Below, piece after piece: positions 1 to 7,900 of a DNA stretch of 12,831 nucleotides. The notes beneath the pieces were generated by a model. It did no database searches, was not told the DNA's origin, and worked only from the letters and a program-made list of their open reading frames with translations. Position 1 is the stretch's first letter. Each line of letters opens with the position of its first letter. The stretch comes from Gallispira sp964526435. GTDB lineage: Bacteria > Bacillota > Clostridia > Lachnospirales > CAG-274. The stretch lies in contig CAZGIC010000068.1 of assembly GCA_964526435.1 (NCBI GenBank), forward strand, positions 1 to 12,831, given 5' to 3'. The position numbers and the translations under genes were made by a program.

Positions 1-848
1 TAAATGAATATATCTTCAAGGCTCATACCTATCTGTTCCACAAGTTCGGCACCTTTAGAGTATAATATATCCTTTATTTCATCAGTGTTTTTATCTGCGA
101 TTATGTAGTATATACTTCCGATCTGCTCAATGTTTAAAATATTATCAATATCGGAAAGGTCGGCAGGTTCTTTGAATACAGCCTGATATTTTACAACTTC
201 CTGTTTTATTTCATCAATGCTGTTCTGATACAATATACTGCCGTTTTGTATAATAGTAATATTGTCGCAGAGCATTTCAAGCTCTCTTAAATGATGAGAG
301 GATATTACTATTGTACAGTTGTATTCTGTAACCTCTGAAATAAGAAGATCCATTACCTGTTTTTTGGCTATGGCATCAAGTCCGCTTGTAGGCTCGTCAA
401 GAACAAGTATATCAGGGTGAAGGCTCAGATTAAGCATAAGGGCAAGCCGCATCTGCATACCTTTTGAAAGCTGTTTTACTTTTCTTTCGGGAGAAAGTCT
501 GAATATTGAATTAAGTTCGTCAAATCTGTCTTCCTGAAATGTTTCATAAATTCCCTTATAAAAGTTTACCATATCCTTAATTTTGAAGTTAGGAAAGTAA
601 CTGTTGCTGTCTGCAACATAACCTATTCTGCTTTTTACTTTAGGGTTATCATAAACAGGCTCTCCGTCAACTGTTATGCTACCTTCGTCGCATTTGTATA
701 TGCCTGTTAAGCAGTGAATGAGGGTTGTTTTGCCTGCACCGTTTTCACCTATAAGCCCGTGTATGCTCCCCTTTGGGATTTCAATTGAAACATTGTCCAG
801 GGCTTTAAATTTGTCATAATATTTTGTTACATTTTTAATACTTATCAT
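1..848 (-). CDS. ABC transporter ATP-binding protein, YtrB/BcrA-like (3' end cut by window edge)
   Basis: This is the nucleotide-binding subunit of an ABC transporter. It would couple ATP hydrolysis to a membrane permease that must lie beyond the left edge. Reading from the ATG at 848, 282 residues are visible with no stop. Walker A is GENGAGKTT (residues 34-42), the signature is LSKGM (127-131), Walker B is ILVLDEP (147-153) and the H-loop is SSHH (183-186). The chain reaches a 'SLEDIF' motif typical of the C-terminal end of this family, so only a few residues are probably missing. The usual Q-loop glutamine is not evident: the region reads GYVADSN. The start has a good ribosome binding site (AAAGGAG, inside the end of the upstream gene) and lies only 4 bases after the GntR gene, so the two are co-transcribed. 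This gene order is that of the ytrAB-type operons of Firmicutes, which respond to cell-envelope antibiotics. The substrate cannot be read from this subunit. Confidence 0.93.
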   Translation of the reverse strand, partial: MISIKNVTKYYDKFKALDNVSIEIPKGSIHGLIGENGAGKTTLIHCLTGIYKCDEGSITVDGEPVYDNPKVKSRIGYVADSNSYFPNFKIKDMVNFYKGIYETFQEDRFDELNSIFRLSPERKVKQLSKGMQMRLALMLNLSLHPDILVLDEPTSGLDAIAKKQVMDLLISEVTEYNCTIVISSHHLRELEMLCDNITIIQNGSILYQNSIDEIKQEVVKYQAVFKEPADLSDIDNILNIEQIGSIYYIIADKNTDEIKDILYSKGAELVEQIGMSLEDIFI

Positions 849-852
849 TTTG

Positions 853-1227
853 TTACTCCTTTCCTTCCAGCTCTTTGAGCAGTGCCCCTACGGAATCTAA
901 AATTTTATCATCGGATACGCCTTTTAATTTAAGTTCCGCAAGAACGGGGCGTATCTTTTGAATTTCTTTTTGTAAATCAAGAGATGTATTTGGCTCGTCA
1001 GCTATAAAGGTTCCTCTGCCTCTGACGGTTACAATGACACCCTGACGCTCAAGCTCCTGATATGCTTTTGAAATTGTGTTGGGATTAACTTCAAGCATTG
1101 TTGAAAGCTTTCGGACTGAGGGCAGGGGATCGCCTTTTTTGAAATATCCCTTTAAAATACATTCTTTTATCTGGTTTATTATTTGTTCGTAAATGGGTAG
1201 ATTGCTTTTTAAGTCTATTTTGAGCAT
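853..1227 (-). CDS. GntR-family transcriptional regulator, YtrA subfamily
   Basis: A 124-residue DNA-binding repressor. The winged helix-turn-helix fills residues 10-76 (PIYEQI..., then GDPLPSVRKLS, then NPNTISKAYQELERQG, then the wing RGRGTF). Only about 45 residues follow, too few for a FadR- or UTRA-type effector domain. That short helical tail is the hallmark of the YtrA subfamily. The start chosen is the ATG at 1227, which follows AAGGAGGTG at proper distance. A longer reading frame reaching 1290 is unlikely because it would run through the promoter. The ABC ATPase gene follows after 4 bases. A family-type operator lies in the gene's own promoter, so autorepression is expected. The effector is unknown; relatives respond to cell-wall-active compounds. 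Confidence 0.93.
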   Translation of the reverse strand: MLKIDLKSNLPIYEQIINQIKECILKGYFKKGDPLPSVRKLSTMLEVNPNTISKAYQELERQGVIVTVRGRGTFIADEPNTSLDLQKEIQKIRPVLAELKLKGVSDDKILDSVGALLKELEGKE

Positions 1228-1256
1228 ATATACACCTCCTTGTATTAATTGACTTA

Positions 1257-1281
1257 AGTGTATTATAACGCATAGTACACT
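1257..1281. promoter_or_regulatory. Predicted YtrA-type operator
   Basis: The inverted repeat AGTGTA-N13-TACACT covers the -10 box and most of the spacer of the GntR promoter. Allowing one mismatch, the arms extend to 10 bp around a 5-base centre. From memory, the same half-sites and 13-base spacing are described for Bacillus subtilis YtrA. The GntR protein encoded directly downstream is the obvious ligand. Confidence 0.8.
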
Positions 1282-1290
1282 GATTGTCAA
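1262..1290 (-). promoter_or_regulatory. Sigma-A promoter of the GntR-ABC operon
   Basis: On the minus strand a perfect -35 box TTGACA (1290-1285) is followed by a 17-base spacer and a perfect -10 box TATAAT (1267-1262). Transcription should start near 1255, about 28 bases before the GntR start codon. Such a consensus promoter would be very strong unless repressed, which fits the operator laid over it. Confidence 0.9.
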
Positions 1291-1307
1291 GAGATGGTAT
1301 AAATTTA

Positions 1308-1336
1308 TTGAAATAATTTGTTATTTAATGTATAAT
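1308..1336 (+). promoter_or_regulatory. Predicted sigma-A promoter of the cas operon
   Basis: TTGAAA (1308-1313), a 17-base spacer and TATAAT (1331-1336) face cas3. The start of transcription would be near 1343, leaving an 80-base untranslated leader. The -35 boxes of this promoter and the divergent GntR promoter are 17 bases apart. A second TATAAT at 1381-1386 has only a poor -35 (TTAAAA, 1358-1363) and is a weaker alternative. Confidence 0.75.
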
Positions 1337-1344
1337 CAAATTAT
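1313..1344. promoter_or_regulatory. Inverted repeat across the cas promoter (possible operator)
   Basis: ATAATTTG (1313-1320) and CAAATTAT (1337-1344) are exact 8-base inverted copies separated by 16 bases. The repeat spans the spacer, the -10 box and the predicted transcription start. The placement suits a repressor site, but the region is very AT-rich and such a repeat could arise by chance. No candidate protein is identified. Confidence 0.4.
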
Positions 1345-1422
1345 AAGTACTATTTAATTAAAATCATTTAGAGAATATATTATAATGTCGGAATTTTTGC
1401 ATTTTTTAAGGGAAGTGATTAT

Positions 1423-3771
1423 GTGGTTGCACATATTAATGACATGGGTAATGAACAAACTGTTGAGGAGCATTGTGAAAATACGGCAAAGATGTGTTAT
1501 AAAGAAGGGGAAAGAATAGGGGCAGGTAATGTGTGTTATGAAGCAGGGCTGCTTCATGATTTGGGAAAAAATAAAGAAGAATTTGATACATATATTAGAA
1601 AATCCATATGTGGAAATAGTAATGTGAAACGGGGAGAAATTGATCATTCAACTGCAGGGGGGCAGTTTATATTTAAAAATTTCCGTAAAAAAGACAGATT
1701 AACTGCAGAGCTTATTGCAAATGCGATTTTTTCCCATCACGGCATAAGAGATATTATTGATGAAAACGGAAATGAAGTGTTTCTTGCAAGAACAGAAAAA
1801 GAAAATATACAGTACGATGAAGTTATTGAAAACAGCAGGGAGCTTATTGAAAAAAATACTCCTGAAAATATATTCAGGCGTGCATGCAGTGAAGTTAAAG
1901 ATATAAAATCTAAAATTACAGATGTATGTAATAAATCAGGAAATGGCATGGAAGCGGCATATTTTATGCTGGGCTGTCTGCAAAGATTTATAACATCTGT
2001 ACTTATTGATGCTGACAGAATTGATACTGCTGAATTTATGACAGGAATGAAATTTAATGAAAATAATGATTGTCAGAAAATTTGGGAGATTTATGAAAAA
2101 AGGCTTAATCAAAGACTTGAAAAATTTAAGGACGATAATAAGATTTCAAGACTTAGAAAGCAAATGTCTGAAGAATGTTTTAGATTTGCAGATAAAGAAG
2201 GAGGAATATACTGTCTGCCTGTACCTACAGGCGGGGGAAAAACTCTTGCAAGCCTGAGATATGCTATTGCACATTGCAGAAAATTTAATAAAAGAAGAAT
2301 TATATACATTGCTCCCTATCTTTCAATTCTGGAGCAAAATGCCAAAGAAATAAAAGGAATTTTAAAGGACGATAAAAATATACTTGAACATCATTCAAAT
2401 ATTATAGTTGATAATGAGAATGAAAAAAATATTTATACATATCTTTCTGAAGGCTGGACAAGCCCTGTTATACTTACATCTATGGTAAGATTTCTTGAAA
2501 CTTTGTTTTCTGCAGATACATTAAGTGTAAGAAGATTTAACAGACTTTCAGATTCTGTAATAATAATTGACGAAATTCAGAATCTGCCTGTAAAAGTTAT
2601 AGATATGTTTAATGTAATGGCTAACTTTCTTGCCTATGTGTGCAATGCTGCAATAATACTCTGTTCTGCAACACAGCCGCTGCTTAATGAAGCTGATAAA
2701 AAAATATTATATGGTTCACCACAGAATATGATAAATATCAGTGATGAAATAACAGATGGGTTCAGACGTGTGAGAATAACAGACTGTACAAGAACAGAAA
2801 GTTATACAACAGAAGAACTTGCAGATTTTATAATTGAAAAAACAGACAGGACTATGCTTGTTATACTGAATACAAAAGGTGCTGTAAGAAAGTTATGTAA
2901 TGAGCTTGAAAGTAGAAATACGGAGTATAAAATATATCAGCTGACTACATATATGTGTCCTCAGCACAGAAATGATGTTATTGATAAAATTAAGAAAGAA
3001 ATTAATGAAGGTGAAAAACTTATATGTATAAGTACACAGCTAATTGAGGCAGGGGTTGATATATCTTTTGAAAATGTTACAAGATCAATTGCAGGTCTTG
3101 ACAGCGTAATACAGGCTGCAGGAAGATGCAACAGACATGGACATGAGGAAATTAAGACGGTGTATATTATAAATTATACTGAAGAAAGACTTGGTTCTCT
3201 TGAAGATATTAAAAATGGTCAGATGTGTATGCGGTCAGTGCTTTTAAATTATAAAAATAATTACAGTAAACTGGGAATTGATTATTTGTTAAGTAAGGAA
3301 GCTATAGACGAGTATTATGAGAAGTATTTCAACAGTCGTTGTGAGGAAATGAAATATATAATAAATGATCCAGTTAATACCAATCTGTTCAGTCTGCTTT
3401 CGGACAATAAGAGCATAAAAGCAATAAGGAAAACAAAAAATGGTACACTGACGGCACAGTCCTATAAGCTTGCAGGGAATATATTTGAGGTGATCGACAG
3501 CAATACAATTGGTATTGTTGTACCCTATGGTGAGGGAAAAGAAAAAATTGAAAAGCTTATGAATACACAGGATATATCAGTTATTAAGGAATTGCTTAAA
3601 GAACTCCAGAGATATACAGTGAATTTATACAGAAGTGACAGGTATATAAATGAGCTTAAAGGCAGAAATGCTTTAATTTCCTGCTTTGATAACAGCGTGT
3701 ATATACTTTCACCCGGTTTTTACAATGAAGATAAAGGTTTAAGCGGTGAACTTGAAAATTACATTTTTTAG
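1423..3771 (+). CDS. cas3: CRISPR-associated nuclease-helicase Cas3 (type I-C)
   Basis: A 782-residue effector that is recruited to the Cascade-bound target, nicks the displaced strand and unwinds and degrades the DNA. The N-terminal HD nuclease shows H17, H45-D46 (LLHDLGK), H75 (DHSTAG), H105-H106 (SHHG) and D196 (DADR). The superfamily 2 helicase follows, with Walker A PTGGGKT (268-274), motif II DEIQ (383-386), motif III SAT (415-417) and motif VI QAAGRCNRHG (564-573). A Cas3 C-terminal domain ends the chain. HD and helicase are in one polypeptide with no break. The start is GTG at 1423: it gives the family-like N-terminus with AHI then QTVEEH, and has a GGGAAGTG-like ribosome binding site. 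The ATG two bases upstream is out of frame. This is the first gene of the cas operon, as usual for type I-C. Confidence 0.97.
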   Translation: MVAHINDMGNEQTVEEHCENTAKMCYKEGERIGAGNVCYEAGLLHDLGKNKEEFDTYIRKSICGNSNVKRGEIDHSTAGGQFIFKNFRKKDRLTAELIANAIFSHHGIRDIIDENGNEVFLARTEKENIQYDEVIENSRELIEKNTPENIFRRACSEVKDIKSKITDVCNKSGNGMEAAYFMLGCLQRFITSVLIDADRIDTAEFMTGMKFNENNDCQKIWEIYEKRLNQRLEKFKDDNKISRLRKQMSEECFRFADKEGGIYCLPVPTGGGKTLASLRYAIAHCRKFNKRRIIYIAPYLSILEQNAKEIKGILKDDKNILEHHSNIIVDNENEKNIYTYLSEGWTSPVILTSMVRFLETLFSADTLSVRRFNRLSDSVIIIDEIQNLPVKVIDMFNVMANFLAYVCNAAIILCSATQPLLNEADKKILYGSPQNMINISDEITDGFRRVRITDCTRTESYTTEELADFIIEKTDRTMLVILNTKGAVRKLCNELESRNTEYKIYQLTTYMCPQHRNDVIDKIKKEINEGEKLICISTQLIEAGVDISFENVTRSIAGLDSVIQAAGRCNRHGHEEIKTVYIINYTEERLGSLEDIKNGQMCMRSVLLNYKNNYSKLGIDYLLSKEAIDEYYEKYFNSRCEEMKYIINDPVNTNLFSLLSDNKSIKAIRKTKNGTLTAQSYKLAGNIFEVIDSNTIGIVVPYGEGKEKIEKLMNTQDISVIKELLKELQRYTVNLYRSDRYINELKGRNALISCFDNSVYILSPGFYNEDKGLSGELENYIF

Positions 3772-3788
3772 AAAAAGGAGGTATAAAT

Positions 3789-4517
3789 TTGGAAAAGGAC
3801 AATATTTTTGAATTCAGAGTTTATGGAAGGTATGCTCTGTTTACGGATCCAATTACAAAAATAGGAGGAGAAAGGTTTAGCTATCAGATTCCCACTTACC
3901 AGGCATTAAAGGGGATCTGCGAATCTATATACTGGAAACCGACAATTATGCATTATATAGATGAGGTCAGAATAATGAATCCTATAATTACACAGCCCCA
4001 GGGAATAAGACCCATACATTATGTGGATGAAAAAAATGACTTATCTATATATACATATCTAAAGGATGTAGAGTATGAGGTGAAAGGGCACTTTGAATGG
4101 AATGAAAACCGCCCCGATCTTGCTAATGACAGAAATGAAAACAAGCACTATGATATAATGATGAGAATGATAGAAAGAGGGGGCAGGCGGGACATATTTC
4201 TGGGGACAAGAGAATGTCAGGGCTATGTTGAGCCTTGTAAGTTTGGGGAAAAGCCCGGATATTATGATAACACAGATATGTCCTTTGGCATAATGGTACA
4301 TGGAATAACTTATCCTGATGAGGTTACGGATAAAAGCAAAAAAGGCATAATGTCTGTAAGATTGTGGGCTCCTGTAATGAAAAACGGAATAATTAAGTTT
4401 ATAAGACCGGAGAAATGCAGTATTGTAAAAGATATAGGAAAGAGAAATATAAAAGAATTTAAAGAAGGAGAAAATTTCAGCGGATTAAGTGAGTTTGAGG
4501 GTGGTGGTATTTTGTGA
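3789..4517 (+). CDS. cas5c: CRISPR-associated protein Cas5c/Cas5d, crRNA-processing endonuclease
   Basis: A 242-residue RAMP protein. In type I-C, which lacks Cas6, this protein cuts the pre-crRNA at the 3' base of the repeat hairpin and then caps the 5' handle in Cascade. The residues expected for catalysis are visible: Y48 (in ESIYWKPT) and the pair K119-H120 (in NENKHYD). They match in position the Tyr-Lys-His set known from Bacillus halodurans Cas5d. The N-terminal RAMP fold (EFRVYGRYALF) is complete. The start is TTG at 3789, supported by AAAAAGGAGGT with 7 bases of spacing; no ATG lies in frame nearby. The gene begins 17 bases after cas3 and ends with a 4-base overlap (GTGA) with cas8c, so the two are translationally coupled. 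Confidence 0.95.
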   Translation: MEKDNIFEFRVYGRYALFTDPITKIGGERFSYQIPTYQALKGICESIYWKPTIMHYIDEVRIMNPIITQPQGIRPIHYVDEKNDLSIYTYLKDVEYEVKGHFEWNENRPDLANDRNENKHYDIMMRMIERGGRRDIFLGTRECQGYVEPCKFGEKPGYYDNTDMSFGIMVHGITYPDEVTDKSKKGIMSVRLWAPVMKNGIIKFIRPEKCSIVKDIGKRNIKEFKEGENFSGLSEFEGGGIL

Positions 4518-6367
4518 GCTGGCTTGCAACGTTAAGTGAAACATATGACAATTGTATAAATGCCGTGGCTTCTCCGAACTATAAAGTTAAGCTTATGCCT
4601 GTGGCACACCTTACGGCAGAGGCACAGATAACCATATGTGTTGATATAAATGGTAATTTTTTAGGGGCAGAACCTGTTGAAAAGAATGATGCTACAACAA
4701 TTATACCTGTAACTGAGGATTCTGCTACAAGGAGCAGTGGTGCTGCACCTAATCCTCTTTGCGATAAGCTTATATATATAGCAGGGGATTACAGTACTTA
4801 TGTAAAAACCGATAAAAAAAGTGATAAAGTGTCTGAATATCATTCAGAGTATATGAAGCTTTTAAAGGAGTGGAACGATTCGGACTTTGCAACAGAAAAG
4901 GTAAGGGCAATATACACCTATTTATCAAAGGGCAGTGTTATTGAGGATTTGATAAAATCAAGAGTTTTAAAAACAAATGATAAGGGTTTTCTTGATGGAA
5001 GCAAGGTTAGAGGAACAAAGCAGAGTGACTGCTTTGTCAGATTTGCTGTGATTAAGCCTGAAGAAAATTATTATATTCCTGAAACATGGAAAGATAAAGA
5101 GCTTTTTGAAAGTTTTACAGCATTTAACAATACTCTTAATAATAACAGAAATATATGCTATGTTACAGGTCATGAAGACATAATATCATTAAAGCATCCT
5201 GCTAAAATAAGAAATACCGGAGATAAGGCAAAAATAATATCTTCAAATAATACAAAGAGCTTTGTATATAATGGCAGATTTGCTGAGGCTGAGGAGGCCG
5301 CTTCTGTTGGCTATGAGGTTTCTCAGAAAGCTCACAATGCTCTAAGGTGGCTGATAGGAAATCAGGGATATAAAAACGGAAGCAATACAATTGTAACGTG
5401 GAGTGTACAGGGGAAAGAGCTTCCTGAAATATTGGATGACTCTGAAAATATATTCGGAGATCTGCCGGAAGAAGAAAATATACCTGTAAATACAGGAGAA
5501 CAGTTTGCGAAAAAAATAAACAATGCTATTGCAGGTTATAGCAAAAACTTTGATTTTAATGATAAAATCGTTATTATGTCTGTAGATACGGCAGACGGCT
5601 CACCAAATGGCAGACTTTCTATTAAGTATTATACTGAATTTATGCCATCAATATATTTTGAAAATATAGAGAAGTGGTACAATAAATGTTCTTGGGAAAT
5701 TATAGGAGATAAGAAAAGAAAGACAGGTATTGTAACACCAAATCCAAAAGAAATTGCCATGGCAGTGTATGGTACAGAAAGAAATAAAGGAGTTGATGTT
5801 GACAGTAAAATACAAAAAGCTTGTATAGACAGAATTCTGCCATGTATTACAGAAGGCAGAAAATTTCCTGTGGATTTAGTAAGAGGAGTTGTAGAGAATG
5901 TTTCAAGGGCTATGGCTTTCAACAACTATAATCATAATAAATTAATTGGTATTACATGTGCAATAATTAAAGCACATTATAAGGATAAAGGAAAGGTGGT
6001 AACTATGGAATTAAATGATTGCAATGACAGAAGTTATTTATTCGGACGTTTGCTGGCTGTGGCTGATGTATTGGAGCAGCGGACCTTTGATTCTGAAAAG
6101 GAAAGAGAAACAAATGCTAAGAGATACTGGAGCGTATTTGTTAAAAAGCCTGCAAAGACATGGGCAATTATTACAGACAAATTGCGGCCATATATGAATA
6201 AGAATGCAGAATATATATCTTACTATAACAAGCTTTTTGAAGAAATACATGATAAGTTTAATTATGAAGATTTTAATGACAAAGAACTTGATGCCAAGTA
6301 TCTGTTAGGTTACTGGTGCCAGAGAAAAGCTATGAACAGTAAAAATGAAGATGAAAGTGAGGACTAA
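4514..6367 (+). CDS. cas8c: CRISPR-associated protein Cas8c (Csd1), Cascade large subunit
   Basis: The 617-residue large subunit of type I-C Cascade, which reads the PAM and helps open target DNA. Family features are LMPVAHLTAEAQI (27-39), IPVTEDSATRSSG (64-76), PLCDKLIYIAGDY (81-93), CYVTGHEDIISLKHPAKI (215-232) and SQKAHNALRWLIGNQGY (270-286). The length is normal for Csd1. The start is GTG at 4514, preceded by GAGGGTGGTGG and overlapping the cas5c stop. The last 120 residues, from Met498, are also expected to be made separately as Cas11c. cas7c follows after 3 bases. Confidence 0.95.
   Translation: MSWLATLSETYDNCINAVASPNYKVKLMPVAHLTAEAQITICVDINGNFLGAEPVEKNDATTIIPVTEDSATRSSGAAPNPLCDKLIYIAGDYSTYVKTDKKSDKVSEYHSEYMKLLKEWNDSDFATEKVRAIYTYLSKGSVIEDLIKSRVLKTNDKGFLDGSKVRGTKQSDCFVRFAVIKPEENYYIPETWKDKELFESFTAFNNTLNNNRNICYVTGHEDIISLKHPAKIRNTGDKAKIISSNNTKSFVYNGRFAEAEEAASVGYEVSQKAHNALRWLIGNQGYKNGSNTIVTWSVQGKELPEILDDSENIFGDLPEEENIPVNTGEQFAKKINNAIAGYSKNFDFNDKIVIMSVDTADGSPNGRLSIKYYTEFMPSIYFENIEKWYNKCSWEIIGDKKRKTGIVTPNPKEIAMAVYGTERNKGVDVDSKIQKACIDRILPCITEGRKFPVDLVRGVVENVSRAMAFNNYNHNKLIGITCAIIKAHYKDKGKVVTMELNDCNDRSYLFGRLLAVADVLEQRTFDSEKERETNAKRYWSVFVKKPAKTWAIITDKLRPYMNKNAEYISYYNKLFEEIHDKFNYEDFNDKELDAKYLLGYWCQRKAMNSKNEDESED
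5992..6000 (+). promoter_or_regulatory. Internal ribosome binding site for Cas11c inside cas8c
   Basis: AAAGGTGGT lies 4 bases before an in-frame ATG at 6005 and matches the anti-Shine-Dalgarno complement AAGGAGGT with one mismatch. Such a site is not needed for translation of cas8c itself. It marks the internal start of the small subunit. Confidence 0.8.
6005..6367 (+). CDS. cas11c: Cas11c small subunit, translated from an internal start in cas8c
   Basis: In frame with cas8c (Met498 of the large subunit), this internal ORF encodes 120 residues beginning MELNDCNDRSYLFGRLLAVA and ending at the shared cas8c stop. The segment looks largely helical. In type I-C systems the small subunit that lines the Cascade belly and holds the non-target strand is known to come from independent translation of the 3' part of cas8c; the Desulfovibrio vulgaris protein is of similar size. 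The evidence here is the strong internal ribosome binding site at 5992-6000, the ATG start and the matching length. Annotation pipelines normally miss this gene because it is nested. Its production is inferred, not shown. Confidence 0.82.
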   Translation: MELNDCNDRSYLFGRLLAVADVLEQRTFDSEKERETNAKRYWSVFVKKPAKTWAIITDKLRPYMNKNAEYISYYNKLFEEIHDKFNYEDFNDKELDAKYLLGYWCQRKAMNSKNEDESED

Positions 6368-6370
6368 CAA

Positions 6371-7234
6371 ATGAGTGAATTTACAAACAAAATAGATTTT
6401 TTATCAATAATTACTGTAACTAAGGCAAATCCTAATGGAGATCCTTTAAATGGCAACAGACCAAGAGAGGACTATAATGGATATGGTGAAATATCAGATG
6501 TTTGCATAAAAAGGAAAATAAGAAACAGGCTTCAGGATATGGGCGAAAGAATATTTGTGCAGTCTAATGACCGTTGTGATGACGGTGCAAAAAGTCTTAA
6601 GGACAGAACGGACAGTGTTGATGAACTTAAGAAATTTCAAAAAGAAAAGGATAATGTTAAGTATGCTGAGATTGCATGCAGTGAATGGATAGATGTGCGT
6701 GCTTTTGGTCAGGTATTTGCTTTTAGTTCAGGTAAAAAAGGAGACGGCGTATCTGTTGGTGTAAGAGGACCTGTGTCTGTACATCCTGCTGTAAGTGTTG
6801 TGCCTGTGGATATTTCAAGTATGCAGATTACAAAAAGTGTAAACAGTGAGCCTAACACAGGAAAATCATCTGATACAATGGGTATGAAACACAGAGTTGA
6901 ATTTGGTGTTTATGTGTTAAAGGGAAGCATAAATCATCAGCTTGCCGAAAAGACAGGTTTTAGCGATGAAGATGCCGAAAAGATAAAAAAAGCTCTTGAA
7001 ACTTTGTTTGAGAATGATGCATCAGCAGCAAGACCTGACGGCAGTATGGAAGTTAAAAGGCTGTACTGGTGGAAGCATAGCTGCCCTATGGGAAATTATT
7101 CATCAGCAAAAGTACATAACAGTGTAAAGGTAGTGCTTAAAGAAGGTGTGGATACGCCTAAGTCTTTTGAAGACTTTGAAATCAAATATACACCTCTTGA
7201 TGGAATTGAATGTGAAATTATAGAAGGCAGATGA
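6371..7234 (+). CDS. cas7c: CRISPR-associated protein Cas7c (Csd2), Cascade backbone
   Basis: A 287-residue RAMP protein, several copies of which coat the crRNA spacer and form the filament of type I-C Cascade. Recognisable Csd2 segments are TVTKANPNGDPLNGNRPR (15-32), DVRAFGQVFAF (108-118), MQITKSVN (151-158), GMKHRVEFGVYV (171-182) and YWWKHSCPMGNYSSAKVH (232-249). Length and order match the family, with no truncation. The ATG start lies 3 bases after the cas8c stop, and its ribosome binding site (AGTGAGGA) lies in the cas8c/cas11c 3' end, so translation is probably coupled. Confidence 0.96.
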   Translation: MSEFTNKIDFLSIITVTKANPNGDPLNGNRPREDYNGYGEISDVCIKRKIRNRLQDMGERIFVQSNDRCDDGAKSLKDRTDSVDELKKFQKEKDNVKYAEIACSEWIDVRAFGQVFAFSSGKKGDGVSVGVRGPVSVHPAVSVVPVDISSMQITKSVNSEPNTGKSSDTMGMKHRVEFGVYVLKGSINHQLAEKTGFSDEDAEKIKKALETLFENDASAARPDGSMEVKRLYWWKHSCPMGNYSSAKVHNSVKVVLKEGVDTPKSFEDFEIKYTPLDGIECEIIEGR

Positions 7235-7240
7235 TGATAT

Positions 7241-7900
7241 ATGTATAAAGAGGAGGAATATTTGCTGCTGTCGGGGTTACAGCATTTTGAGTTTTGTCAG
7301 AGACAGTGGGCTCTGATTCATATTGAACAGCAGTGGGCTGAAAATTTACATACTGTTGAGGGAAATATATTTCATGAAAAAGCCCATGACAAAGCATTTA
7401 CAGAATCCAGAGGCGGTGTTATTATATCCAGAGGTATGCCTGTATTTTCTGCTGAACTAGGTGTTTGTGGTGAATGTGATGTTGTTGAATTTCATAAAAG
7501 TGAAAAGGGTATTGAGCTTTATGGAAAGAGTGGAAAATATCAGCCTTATCCTATAGAATATAAAAAGGGGAAGCCAAAGGAGGGCAGTGAAGATGTATTA
7601 CAGCTTGTATGCCAGGCTATGTGTCTTGAGGAAATGCTTTGCTGTAATATTGATGTGGGATATTTGTATTATGGCGAAATAAGAAAAAGGGTTAAAGTAA
7701 TGATAAGCAATGAATTAAGAAATCATGTTTGTGAGAATATTAATCTTATGCATCAATATTACAAAAGAAGATATACACCAAATACAAAGCCTGATAAAAG
7801 ATGCAATGCCTGCTCAATAAAGGATATTTGTCTGCCGAAGAGAAATAAGTATAAGTCAGTTAGGGATTATATAAGTAAAAGTCTGGAGGGTGAACTGTGA
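7241..7900 (+). CDS. cas4: CRISPR-associated exonuclease Cas4 (RecB-like, iron-sulfur)
   Basis: A 219-residue adaptation nuclease. With Cas1-Cas2 it trims prespacers and ensures that they come from PAM-flanked DNA. The iron-sulfur cysteines are C19 (FEFCQRQ), C188, C191 and C197 (RCNACSIKDIC). The RecB nuclease residues are H45, D80, E106-Y-K108 (PIEYKKGK) and Q121. All are present, so the enzyme should be active. The gene starts 6 bases after cas7c and overlaps cas1 by 4 bases. The ATG at 7241 has only a weak, distant AGAAGG. A TTG at 7262 follows a strong AGGAGG (7251-7256) and would give a protein shorter by 7 residues. I keep 7241 because an acidic stretch before the LSG-QHF segment is usual in type I-C Cas4. 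Confidence 0.95.
   Translation: MYKEEEYLLLSGLQHFEFCQRQWALIHIEQQWAENLHTVEGNIFHEKAHDKAFTESRGGVIISRGMPVFSAELGVCGECDVVEFHKSEKGIELYGKSGKYQPYPIEYKKGKPKEGSEDVLQLVCQAMCLEEMLCCNIDVGYLYYGEIRKRVKVMISNELRNHVCENINLMHQYYKRRYTPNTKPDKRCNACSIKDICLPKRNKYKSVRDYISKSLEGEL

Noticed and set aside
1228..1290. A longer N-terminus for the GntR regulator (extra 21 residues)
   Set aside because: It would lie across the promoter and upstream of the predicted transcription start, while the ATG at 1227 has a consensus ribosome binding site.
1421..1423. ATG just before the cas3 start
   Set aside because: It is out of frame with Cas3; the GTG at 1423 gives the family N-terminus.
1354..1647. Minus-strand open frame overlapping the start of cas3
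   Set aside because: It has no recognisable domain, lies opposite a clear HD domain and has no ribosome binding site or promoter that I can see.
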